Of a DNA stretch of 64,000 nucleotides, positions 32,986-44,292 are shown in pieces (the stretch's first letter is position 1; every line of letters begins with the position of its first letter). Source of the stretch: Daphnia pulex (Eukaryota; Arthropoda; Branchiopoda; Diplostraca; Daphniidae); NCBI RefSeq assembly GCF_021134715.1, contig NC_060021.1, positions 10,572,501 to 10,636,500 of the forward strand, written 5' to 3'. A program made the translations under genes and the position numbers. Below the pieces are notes generated by a model. That model was not told the origin of the DNA, did not search any database, and was given only the letters and a program-made list of their open reading frames with translations.

Positions 32986-33867
32986 ATTGTTGTTTTGTTG
33001 GTTGTTGATCTTGCTCTGTATAGAAATATCACGAGATTTCCTCTACGCTGCTGGCTTTGATGGAGTGATAGATTGTAATTGCTTTTCTTCAGTAAAACTA
33101 GTGGGTTTTATGCATTGCACCAGCAAAGGAAAATTTGGAAAAAGGGGCGATGCCGGGTCAATGTACAAGATTTAAGCCTTTTCAACGTTTCAAAACCAAC
33201 GTCGCACTTCGAGTTCAAAGAGAAGCACTTGAGATTAAGGCTATCTGCGACTCAGCGACTACTACCGTACCACTAGCAACCGTCGTCAAATTAATTCAGT
33301 TTTCTTTGGCGCCTTTATGTGGAAATTGATACACAAGAGCTGCCGCTTTTATCAGCAAAACATTTCCAAAGCCAACAGAAATGGGAAAACCAAGAAGTTA
33401 TCAAATGAAGCTACCAATTCACTTAGTGGGTGGGTATGAATCGCCCATCGGAGTTGGAGATTGGTAGGAACGGCTGCTGTTGATTTCAAAAGGCATGCAA
33501 TATTAATAATTGTGATTAAAGGGCATTTCTATACTTGAAATGACTGCTAGATTTCAATAAACGTTAAACTTTAAGCGTAATACCAAGAACCCGGGAATGG
33601 GATACTACTGATGAATGGGGCTGCAGAACGTCAGACTTGTCCTTTTGAACCAATGAGGATCAACGCGCAGAATTCGGGTCTAATAACTCAAAACATAAGG
33701 TTATCTGATGCCAATAGCTGGCCACTAGAAAACACGCAAGCAAAGTTTATCCAGAACATCTTAAACATTTGACTTGAACTTAGTTCATCGCAGAAATGAT
33801 TTCAGATAAATTTCTGAAAATTAATCATGGAATAATTTATTTAAAATTAACAGCGTTGAAAAATGTC
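32986..33867. other. Upstream region of the minus-strand gene at 32985
   Basis: CATAAAAC on the minus strand at about 33112-33105 could be its TATA element. No other gene recognised. Confidence 0.4.
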
Positions 33868-34519
33868 TCATTGAAAGATGTAGGAAACCGAACTAAATGA
33901 AAAAGTTTTAAAATTGGCGTCTTCACCGTAACCGAAACCAGATCCATCTGGAAGGCCGAAATCGATGCCTTTAAAATTTTTAGGAAAATTGTATTAATTA
34001 ATTTTTAATAATCTAATTTAATTTAGTAGTGCTTTAATTTAAAATTAATAATACCTGCTCCCCAGACACCATTATCTTTTGCGCCAGCATCCAATCGAGC
34101 CTCCAATACGGAACTGTTACTACTCGTTTTCCGGAAGGGAAAGAACTTCAGCTTCAAGAGGATGGAAACGGCTGTCTCTTCGATTGAGACACTTTCATTG
34201 GCAATAAACGACCGTGTTTCAAATGTAGTAAAAGGTTTACTGCTGGCACCACCATCAGCGTTGGCATCAGCAGTTACACTTTTATACTCAACTGCATCCG
34301 TGAAATTTGAATAATATTTAAATGTAAAGAAATACATTGAAAAACCTAAAAGAGGCAAACTTACATGGTCGAAGATGAGGTCGAGACAGCACTGTGCTGA
34401 TCCAAGATAAAACGAAGCAAAAGATGACGACCTGTGGGTGTTCCAGGGAAACAATTAGTCGTATAAGTTCTACTCGAATAGGTTTCAGGTTACCAGTTTA
34501 CTTGCCGAATCACACTCAT
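33868..34519 (-). CDS. Secreted protein of unknown function
   Basis: Predicted exons on the minus strand are 34519-34502, 34431-34365, 34291-34055 and 33968-33868, giving 140 residues. The start exon is M-S-V-I-R-Q. Exon 2 gives a hydrophobic signal (V-V-I-F-C-F-V-L-S-W-I-S-T-V-L-S). The mature part is not glycine-rich. It has alternating Thr/Ala/Asp (E-Y-K-S-V-T-A-D-A-N-A-D-G-G-A-S-S), polar-hydrophobic alternation that suggests beta strands (T-F-E-T-R-S-F-I-A-N-E-S-V-S-I-E-E-T-A-V), a basic K-L-K-F-F-P-F-R-K patch and a Gly/Phe end (G-I-D-F-G-L-P-D-G-S-G-F-G-Y-G). No cysteine in the mature chain. TATATAA on the minus strand at 34647-34641 is a suitable promoter. Phases agree at all three introns; no family recognised. 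Confidence 0.65.
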
Positions 34520-34640
34520 CCCAGGGCTACGATTTTCTACTAGAAACTTGAGCAATTCACCGATTCTGAACTGTGAAGCTAGACGATCTGCGAAGTAACG
34601 ACAAAATGTTTTTGGCAAAGCCACCACTAACTACTCGAGG

Positions 34641-34647
34641 TTATATA
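34641..34647 (-). promoter_or_regulatory. TATA box of the minus-strand gene at 34519
   Basis: TATATAA on the minus strand, about 125 bases before the start codon. Confidence 0.5.
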
Positions 34648-35368
34648 CACGCGCAAGTTCTCAGTGTAGAACCCATTAGGGATGCACATTCATCGGTAGA
34701 TTACCAGCCAAGTTACGTGAGGAAGTAACCCCTTTCCTCTTTACGGGAGGGTTCATGATTAACATTCGCTTCTCGTTCAAGATAAGTCACGAATTCAGTT
34801 CCATTGAAAAACTTTGCAAAAGGGAAAAGTTCCTACACCAATTACACGATGAATAGCATTTAAATAGCCAGGAAAATACTTAATACTTTTTCCCAACAAC
34901 ATGTAAAGTAACCTAAACCAGTAATGTAATCAATGGTTATAACGTTCGAAATACATAGTCAAACCGATCCAACCATACAAGTGCATAAACTGATGGCAAG
35001 AAGTAAATCTCGCGCTTTCCAACATTCTTGACCTTGTGTAATCTGCCACTTTGTGGTGGATGAAAATCAGTTGTCGGCATGTTTTCGAATGCACTATGCA
35101 ACGACGCTTATCTACGTACAAAGGAGCTTGGGTAACTGGACCCCGAGGCAGCCCCAAAACTAATGTTGGCCCATCGCCTTCTAAGAGTGCAAATCTCTTT
35201 GCCATTCAGGTCAGGTATTTTACATTGCATTGATGCAGTTCCCAATTGATTATGCTTTCAGTACAGTTTCAGCACGGAAAAGAAGATAGATTAGTAATTT
35301 CAATAAAATAGTAATCATTCAAATGATTTAATTCACAGTACAGGACTGGCTTACTGTTTGTATTGAAA
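34648..35368. other. Spacer between the secreted gene and TMA16
   Basis: ATTAAA on the minus strand near 35331-35326 may serve as the TMA16 polyadenylation signal. A minus-strand open frame of 91 codons (35205-34930; M-A-K-R-F-A-L-L-E-G-D-G-P-T-L-V-L-G) is noted, but there is no support for it as a gene. Confidence 0.4.
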
Positions 35369-36092
35369 TCATTCCATATCTTTAGCATTTGCATCATCTG
35401 TTTCATTTTCTTCCATTTCATCTCCATTTTCATGACAAGGATCAGCTTTAGTCTGAACTGGTTTCCTGAATCTTTTGATGGTGATGTTAGGAATGAAACG
35501 AAGCACACCAGTCCAGCTTCGTAAATACTCCAAATTTTTGGGGCACGACAGATCAGGTATTTCTAATATGATATCAGCCATTGTAAGATCGGGATAGGTC
35601 TAAAAAATATAAAACGGCTGTGACTTACCAATTCCACATCCTTCGTACTCGTCTCTCTCCAACTTCTGTGAGTGCTCAATAGCATCTTCCCTGCTGGCAT
35701 GCTGTCTTGAACTTCTTTGTCCAATTTGATTTTTCAAGTGAATTTGTTCAAGTTCCTCGTCGAACCTGCCCAGGTATTGTTCAACCAGGTCTGCAGTCAA
35801 TCCAGGTGTGTAGATTTTCACTTCTGGATCGAGTTGGTCGCGAAACCAGGCGATTTTTTCTCCCAACGCCGTCATCTTTTGTGCCATAGCCTTTTTGTTG
35901 TGTTTGACTCGCACATCACGATGCCATTCCCTTGAAATCTGATCAGCTTTCCTGCTGTTGGGATGAATCAATTTGTTCTCTTGACCAAACTTTGTCTTGA
36001 CTTTGGGCTAAATAAACAAATAAAGATGCGAATTAAATAATCGTATACAAAATACAAAATATTGAAGTTACATTTCATTACTAACTAACCAT
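35369..36092 (-). CDS. TMA16: TMA16, translation machinery-associated protein 16
   Basis: Predicted exons on the minus strand are 36092-36090, 36007-35629 and 35562-35369, giving 191 residues, close to the roughly 200 of animal TMA16. TMA16 is a conserved eukaryotic factor that binds nuclear pre-60S ribosomal particles. Recognition rests on M-P-K-V-K-T-K-F-G, I-H-P-N-S-R-K-A-D-Q-I-S-R-E, A-L-G-E-K-I-A-W-F-R-D-Q-L-D-P, Y-L-G-R-F-D-E-E-L-E-Q-I, a S-R-Q-H-A-S-R-E-D-A-I block, G-x-G-I-E-I-P-D-L across the second splice, and an acidic tail. The first exon contributes only the ATG (ATG|GTTAGT), and exon 2 begins CCC-AAA (P-K). For intron 2 the acceptor TTAG at 35563 is required for frame; a nearer TTTTTTAG at 35600 would break it. 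It is the only housekeeping gene between the secreted cluster and the gene-poor region. Confidence 0.9.
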
Positions 36093-38312
36093 GATTGACA
36101 GATTATATTTTCACACGTGCACAGTTCCCAAACCCAAAAAACTTAGCAGACGACCCAACTCAACTACTAAACTGCGCAGGGAGAAAGCTTTTGTTAGAAC
36201 CACCCACAGGTGGCGTTGCACATCGATAAAAAAGAGGCGCAAAACTAAAACAAACAAATAAATGTTTTTAAACTTTTTGATTTGTGTGCTGAATTGATCA
36301 AAGATAACGTCTACCAAGAGACGGCAATTCAGCTCAAATAAATAACTCGCAGAGTCGCAGGAAATCTGGCGATTCCATCAATTGAACGATCCGAGCCAGT
36401 CTATTAGTAATACATGGCCCTACATAGTCGATATCACCCATTCATATCTTCTGCGGTATTTCGGCCTGGGTCCAAGCAAAGACTTTTACTTCGACTTCTT
36501 TTTCGCCTTGTCCCTTCAATAGATAGCATCCTGCAGAGACAAACGAGCTAGGCGTTATTGTGCACAAAGGGCTATACAACCTAAAGGGCAAATTATCTTA
36601 TTCGTGACCAGAGGAATAATAACTTTCTCTCTCGCTCTCCTCTATTTAGGATTTGTATGTCTACCCAATCTCCAACGACTGGCAATCCATCATCTGTTGG
36701 ACTGGCTGGTCCAATCTACTACCTATAAAGACCCGCAAACTGATGGTCCAACACACACACACACTACACAGTACACACACCGTGGGAGAGAGAACATAGA
36801 GCTGGAGAGAGAATATATTGTATAGTTTGCCACACGTCTGATATTTTTACAAACAAGTTTGAACCCTTTTAAACCCGCGTTCGTGACTCAAGCTAGCACA
36901 CACCACATCGCCAGCAGTGAGCAATGACAGAGACAAACTCGCTCAACTGAAATGATGGACTGCGGACGGTGAGGTGACATTTTTGCACTTAGATATTTTT
37001 TTTTACTCTCTTTCTTTTGGGTACGGATGGATTTTATTACCCTTCCGGTTCAGAGCGTCCTCCTTCCTCCTATGCGGTCACGGACTCTGCTTGGCTGACG
37101 GACCGGCGGCTTCTTTCTTTCTCCCATTTTTTCTCCCCCCCCCCTTTTTCGGATGCTATAATACTACACCCACCCACACATACGTACAATAAAGTTCTGA
37201 TGCTCGGCCAAAATACATCTGTATTTGATAGCACCAGAAAAGAAGAGGAAAGAAAGAAATCAGAAATTGAAATGTTTGGGAGAAGAAAAAAAGAAAAAAC
37301 GAATTTAGATGATATCGCGGGAGATCTAAAGGATTTCTGCGACAGCTTCCGGCTGTCATCCATTTCAAACCATTTTTCTTTCCTTCTCTCTCTCCATCAA
37401 ACATTCTCCCCCCTCCGCACAAAAGCCGCGATCTTTTTGCGTGACTCCCAACATTTTGACTAACCCGCACGCCATATACTTTTTTCACTGTACATTATAC
37501 AGTCGGACGTACCACTCCAGGGTTAGGGGAAAAAAGGATGCCATTCTCGTTGGTTCGATCGTATAGTCTTCCATCATTGAACACGAGCAAGTCGGGGGGA
37601 AAAAAAAGAGGATCTCTCATGGACTGCCATATAGGGCCAGGCGGAAGGATCCGCACAACCCACACCCAAGGCGAAGCTTTTTGCGCATGTATGTCGTGAT
37701 ATGAGGTGCCCGAAATAAATGAGCCACGGATTTTCGTCTCCCCCCCAAAAAAAGTTTCGACTCTTCGTTTGCCTGTCCGCCTCTCTTCAGAAAAATAAAC
37801 GAACGAACTGTGTGTGTGTGTGTCGCCGGATTACGTTTCCCCACCGACACTGTCAAAGTCTTTCCTGTCGCACACACAAATGTCTGAATATGGATGAGCT
37901 TCTTTTCTACCGCAGTGTGTGTGTGTGATTTCTCCCCGTTTTCTAAACAGAAAACTATTCACGCGAAACTCTGCGGCAATCTCTCCGGTCGCTGTTTTCG
38001 CCATTGCGGAATAGATGGGCGCGGAGATGGAGTGGCGCGTTAGACGATTCCTTCCGCCGTGAAGAAGAAGAGGAGAGAAACTCCGAGTAACACGGGGAGA
38101 GGGCCTTTAAGAGCCGCGTCGGAACGCTGGGAAATGAAGACCGTTGGAGCCGTCATCGGAGGCCGTCAAGACCTTCTATTACAGCACAGAGAGACAAACG
38201 GGGTGCTGATTTATATATCACACTGTATACATAAATAAAAACTCTTTGATATGAAAGCGCGTCCAGGAGTGGAAAAGCGAGGAATCCCAACAAGAAAGAA
38301 CCCGAGTGAGTC

Positions 38313-38330
38313 AAGAGAGAGAGAGAGAGA
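38313..38330. repeat. (GA)n microsatellite
   Basis: About eight GA units. Confidence 0.85.
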
Positions 38331-38848
38331 CGGTGGGTCGGGTGAGTGGAGAGCGTCTCTTCGGTATCCCATACGGGGGAAGCCAAAAGCGGTTTGCCAG
38401 ATGTCATAAACACAATGAAAAACGAGCGTCTCGATGACCCTTTTACTCTCTCCTCTTTTTCGATATGATTTCTCAGCCACAAGGGGAAAACGGGAGAGCG
38501 TGCGCTGCCGAAAAAAGCGATCGATTATGAATGATGGCTCAAAGGAAATGATCGCCAATCACCCAGATCAAATACGAAAACAAGACAAACTCTTATAGCG
38601 CCGCACACGTGTGCACTACATCCCACCTCCGTTGCCATTCAAATGGCGTCTTGACATTTACCATCCAAAACTTTACTGTCCAATTTTCTCCTTTTCAAAG
38701 TCAGCCACTAATCAGGTAATCACCGAAACTTCAATAAGAAATGGCACCCAGAGAAAGAGAGAAAGTTTGGACGTGACGTCATTCGGCTGCTGCTGCGGCT
38801 GAGCTTCACCCAACGACAGGGAACGAGCACGCGCCAACATGCTCAAAA

Positions 38849-38868
38849 GCAGCAGCAGCAGCAGCAGT
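38849..38868. repeat. (CAG)n microsatellite
   Basis: About six CAG units; similar short CAG tracts occur near 39175 and 47771. Confidence 0.85.
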
Positions 38869-40274
38869 CGTTTAATATTTTATTATTATTGCACTCTATA
38901 AGCGTATAGTGTGTTGTAGTACTAAAAAAAGCAAAAGGAGAGTCCCCCCGCCTGGCTAACGAATTGGCTTTGCTGGGCTTCTTCTTCTTCAGAATTCGTC
39001 GTTGAATAGAATTACCGGAGAGTCGGTCGGTCGTCGGTCGTCAATGCGACTTCTTTTCTTGGACGCCCTTATTAGGTCACAACTCACGTCCACTGCACAT
39101 GGCTGATGACATCCGAATCGGACATCATTTCTGACGCTAATAATCCCCCATCAAGACTTTTGCCAGGCTTTCCCAGCAGCAGCAGCTCTTTTTATTTGTT
39201 CAAAAGCCAAGAGATTATTACTAAGCAACTAACTAACTAGCCGAAGCTACTGCTCTCGGCTTCGCAACACATGCTGCTGCCGTCCCGCGTGTGAGCAAGA
39301 AAGCAACTGCCGCTGGCGTGTATACACACACACAAACAACCGCAACAACAAACCCGTTGACGTCTGCAACGCATTTCTCCGGCAGCACAAAGGTCAATCG
39401 TCTGAATAACCTCCATTTCTTTTCTTTTCTTTTTTTTCCGTAGGAATATAACACACATGAGCGTTATTGTAAGAAAAATGTGCACTACGCACGTAACGCA
39501 TCGTTTTTTATTCTTTAAAACGAACGCGGGCGAGCAATCATCAAGACCTCCCCTGAAAAAAAAAAAACAACAACTTTCGTTCATTTTCTTTTGCGGGGGG
39601 AATTTCAAAATTAAAATATTAAAATGAAGTCGGTCAACTTCCCACGTTCAACCATTTGACGTGATAACCAACAACGTCAAAAAAATGAAAAGCGTTCGAG
39701 TTTGCGTGATCAAACAAATCTTCCTCGAGGGGGGGTGCGCCATATCTTCTCCGTCCATTTTCCATTTGGAACAGGTAACATGTAAAATGGATGCGAACTC
39801 TGCGTGTCGTGATCCGCATCACATCATCAGACGCACATTCGACTATATACCCTCGTCCCTAAACACTCCGGGGGTAGTTGGTAGTGGTTCGTACGTCTAT
39901 TATCAGAAAAGAAAAAAACGAACTCGGCCAGAGAAAAGTAGTCGAGATCCTTATCACAACGTTGTTGCGTTGTTGTTTAGTTGTTGTGAGCGTACCGGCA
40001 GTTACCCAAGGAGGAGGAACGTATACCGGTATACGTGCGTGTAATTAGACTTGATTACCTTTCATATATGTACGCATAGGCAAGAAATGTTTTGGGGAAA
40101 AGCTTCGCCTGCCATCCAGCCCAGACACACACGTAATTATAGATGCAAGATACTTTACGGTAAGGGGGGGGGGAGAGAAAATGAATAATTACACTGCAGA
40201 CTCGCATTATTGTTAAAGCAAAGCAGCTCACGTGTACGCCAAAACGACTCTAATGATCGTCAGCGGCCACCGAG

Positions 40275-40301
40275 AATCATCATCATCGTCGTCGTCGTCG
40301 T
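40275..40301. repeat. (ATC)n(GTC)n microsatellite
   Basis: Tandem ATC units run into tandem GTC units. Confidence 0.85.
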
Positions 40302-41365
40302 GAAAAAAACAAAGTTGCGTTCCCAATCGCAATTCACCGCCGCCCATCTTGGAAAATTATGATGATTCACTCCTTTTTTGCGGTGGCGTAACATATTTAA
40401 AAAGAAACAGAAACGGGCTGGATGAAATGTAAAAAGTCACATGGGCGCCTCCCTTTTCCGCTGTTGCCATCCGACCGCGGGAAACGGCAATCAATTGAAT
40501 TTCGGGAGCGCAACTTTTTGTTATGAATAGTCGCGCTCCTCTAGCTGCTAGCTGGATCATCTTTTTATTCTCTAGAAGATCGGCGGAGTTTTTTCTCTTT
40601 TTTTCTATCCCCTTGGTTTCATTCAATCACGAAACTGGCGGATGGTTCAAAAGATAAAACGAATATCAATCTCCCCCACCCCCCGCAAACAGAAGGAGAA
40701 AGAGAGAGCCGGAGCAAAAGCAAAAGGAGGAACGATGGAGAGCGGGTTGGCGCATTGAATGCAAAGCGTTTCATACATGCTCAAATAGATTGATCCCGCC
40801 GGCGAAACTTTGGATATTCTTCCTCCCAGCTCTAACCGCCCCCCTTCCCCATCAGCTATATATACAACGGTGCAAAACAACAACAACAACATCTGTGTGT
40901 GTTTGTTTTCATTCGATTACAAAAGAGAGCCAAGTCGATGCGCCAAAATGTTTTTTTCCCGATTGAATCGCAACCAGAAAATTTCCTCCGCTCCCGTTTT
41001 GTTCAATTTCGCCTTGGATGAGATTTACATTTTTTCCGGCCTTCAATTATCCCCAAAATGAAATATGTCTGCCCTTATTTTGGCTGCTTTTCGAAATAAA
41101 TAATTACAATAACAAAAGAGTCGCCTCTCTAGAAATAAAGAGTGGCGCATCGAAAAAGAGAAAAAAACAACAACAACAATGAATCGGTTCAGATTTGCGG
41201 GACTCTGTGGTATATACAAGATGAACTGCGTCTGTACTTATCGAAGGTGGTCATTAAGATGATGACCTCAATCTTTATCCCATTTTTGGTATAGTTTAGT
41301 TCATCCCCTGAGAGATCGACGAAAACGATCGAATGGCCAAGAGAAAAAGAGATTATAAACAACAA

Positions 41366-41383
41366 CTGCTGCTGCTGCTGCTG
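41366..41383. repeat. (TGC)n microsatellite
   Basis: Six TGC units. Confidence 0.85.
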
Positions 41384-42471
41384 TAATTTCACCTGAGAGT
41401 TGAACAACAAAAAAAACAGAAAGAAAAAAGTTACATAAGAATCCGGGTCGGAGTTCTATCCTACACATGCTCGGCCGCGATCATCATCACCATAAATATA
41501 GTGTAAAAAAAATAAAATAAAAATCCCGATGAACTTGCGCGAGTTGCATCCCATCAGTCGACCGGCGGCGGGCACTCGTTTTTTGTTTGTGTAGCTTTTT
41601 TTTTCCTACACACATCATCATCCTTCACTGTCAAGTACCTGTTATTACTTGTAGGTGTACGTACACGATGATGTTTCTCTCTCTCGTGAACGCCAATCGA
41701 GAAGTCCTTCAACCTGATTGCTCTCGTTCCAATTTCAAAAAAGCCAATCCTTTTTTTTCTTCTTTCCCCCTCCTGACGATCATGAATTATGCAATTATGG
41801 TAATAAAGTCCACCCCTTTCTTTTTCACATCAAATAACTTTGAAACATTTCTCTCCATCCAGGTAAATAACGTAGTTAGTTTTCGGTGCGATTTTGGTGT
41901 GTCGACTTTTAAACGATTCGATCCTATCGCAAGGGGATTGGGATACACCGGGGGGATGATCCTGCTTTTACACATGTGTCTGCACTTGTAGTACGTTTGG
42001 CCCGGTCCAAACAAAAGCGAGCGCTGATGGATACCACGGGTATTAGTCTTGGGAGCTGCGTCTAGACGATCGAGACACCCCGGGTGAGCGCGGTGGGAGG
42101 ATATATCTTCTTCCGTAGACAAACAACAACAACAAGGGTCTGGGGAGAAGATATATAAATAAGAGTGTGGGACAATGACACGATATGATGACGCACATTC
42201 GGCTATGGAGGGGGGGAAACGATTTGTATCGTCTGGAATAATAATAAAAAAAGAAAAGAAAGAAGAGATCCGGTCGATCAAAAACAAGTCTAGCTATATA
42301 GGGGCCATCGCCAAAGGGCCATCCAGCTGACCCTTGACGGAAGCAAAAAGGGAAAAAAAAAGAAAGAAGAAGAGCGGCGCTCAATGATTCTCGCGTGATG
42401 TTGCCACCGAATGGCACCAGCAGCAGATAAGACAACAACCGAAAGGGGATAAACCCCCCGTGAGCTGCCAG

Positions 42472-42488
42472 ATGATGATGATGATGAT
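42472..42488. repeat. (GAT)n microsatellite
   Basis: Five to six GAT units. Confidence 0.8.
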
Positions 42489-44268
42489 AGAAGCTCCTAG
42501 TGCAGTTTAAATGCGTGTGCGCAAAGAGAGAGAGAGAGTAGATGGATGGATGGATGGCCCTCACTTTTGATTCAACGTGACTGGCTCCGAAAAAAAAATA
42601 TTTCTCAAAAAAGGAAAAAAAGATGAAAAAGGTAAGAAAATGATGAGGATGAATGAATAAAGACGTGAGAGATGCTCGGCCCGTTATGGGCGAATGAAGA
42701 AAGCAAACGCGTGATGCATGAAAGCTGATGGCTATATAAAAGGCCGTACAAGGGACGAACATGGCAAAGGATAAAAAAAGATCACAGAAGAAAAAGTCAA
42801 CTAGGCGCGTCGGCCGCCACCACCACCACCAACTTCTTCTTCTTCCCACCCACAAGACACGCCATAAAGCTAATGGGCAATGTGACTCGGGCGGCGTTAT
42901 TTTATTTCTTTTATCAATTTACAACGGTGCAGTTCGTCTTCACACCCAGACGAACACATCCGACCATCGAAACAACTAACTGGAATGAATAGCCCAAAAA
43001 ATGTTCATTTCAAACAAAAATTCTTGTCCTTTTATACATTCAAAAAGGGAAATTCTTTTTTCTTCTTTTTCGTCTTTATGATACGGCCATTAGAATATGC
43101 ACATCTCATAGAGCGACATAACGCCAGTAGAGTCGTATAAATAATCGTAACAATTCCATCCAGCCAGCACAAATACACACAACGACCGAATGGATAAAAA
43201 TGTGTCGATTGTTTTGTTGCTTTCGCGGTCTTCCTTTTTTGTGCACATTTCAACACGAAACATTAAACAGCACGTACTACTTACTACTACTCCTCGGCTC
43301 TACGATTCGGATTGGATTGTCATTGCTTTGATGGAGGGCGTGTCGGAGAGCAAACAGATCGGATTTTTATTTTTTATTTTGTTATTTTAAAAAAGAGAAT
43401 AAATTATGCGCAAGGTTCCACCCACCAAAGACAGAAAGCTTCGCATCAAATTAGAAATGCAAACCCATTAGAAACCCTAGAGAGAAGAAATTTGAGGGGG
43501 ATAAATTCGATATCGGATGCGGAACTCGATAAGCAAATGTCCATTCCCTATCCGATTACGGGTGGGGGGTTCTCTGTCACCGCAAAACTTAAGACCCAGT
43601 GATTATTCAGTGAGATTTTCGCCATTAGGAAGATTTTCTCACAAGATTGGGTCCGTCTGGCCGGACGGAGACAACTGGAGGGTCCGCAGAAATAAAACAA
43701 AAGAAGGGGGATCGAACCAAACGATCGATAGATCTTCGATCATTCTCCGCCTCTCTTTTCTCATGGCCACAAGACGCGATTCTCTCGGACAATTTTCTTC
43801 TTGTTGTCGGTGGATCGTCACACGAACTGCAAAACAACAAAATTTCCCACAACAACTTTCTGTTTTTCTTTAGTGGCGACGGATCCCCCCCAATCCTAGA
43901 AAGTGAAGTCGCCGAGTACACAGCAGACGAATCTGACACTTTACGACGGGGCTCTATATTACGTCACGCCGAAGAAAAGCCTGTTCTTTATACTACGTTG
44001 TTTAGAGTCGGGAGCGAATCCAATAATTTCTGGCGCGATTCGAATCAAATCAAAAGGAATCTGGGCGTTCACGATATTGGTTTGAAACGTTTCAAATCGG
44101 TTAGCCGCGATTGGACGGGCCCAAAACAAAAATGTACATCCCGCATATAAGTATTTGGAAGGGGAGAGAGAGAGCAAATAAGTAATGGCAACCCATCAAG
44201 CCTCGGCGAGAGAGATGCGCTGCTGCTTTTTATTTTTGAAATGAGATGCCATAGTGCTCCTGGTTGGC

Positions 44269-44292
44269 CTGGTGGTGGTGGTGGTGGTGGTG
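44269..44292. repeat. (GGT)n microsatellite
   Basis: About eight GGT units. Confidence 0.85.

Noticed and set aside
34930..35205. Minus-strand open frame of 91 codons between the secreted gene and TMA16
   Set aside because: It has a normal ATG, but no signal peptide, family, promoter or splice support was found.
35600..35601. Alternative TMA16 intron 2 acceptor after a T-run at 35600
   Set aside because: It would shift the frame to an early stop; the acceptor at 35563 restores the conserved G-I-E-I-P-D.
42043..42855. Minus-strand open frame of 270 codons, the longest in the window
   Set aside because: It reads as Trp/Arg, Phe/Ser and Tyr runs created by triplet and homopolymer repeats, with no domain, signal or splice support.
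43647..44150. Plus-strand open frame of 167 codons
   Set aside because: Overlaps several other open frames on both strands and shows no domain.
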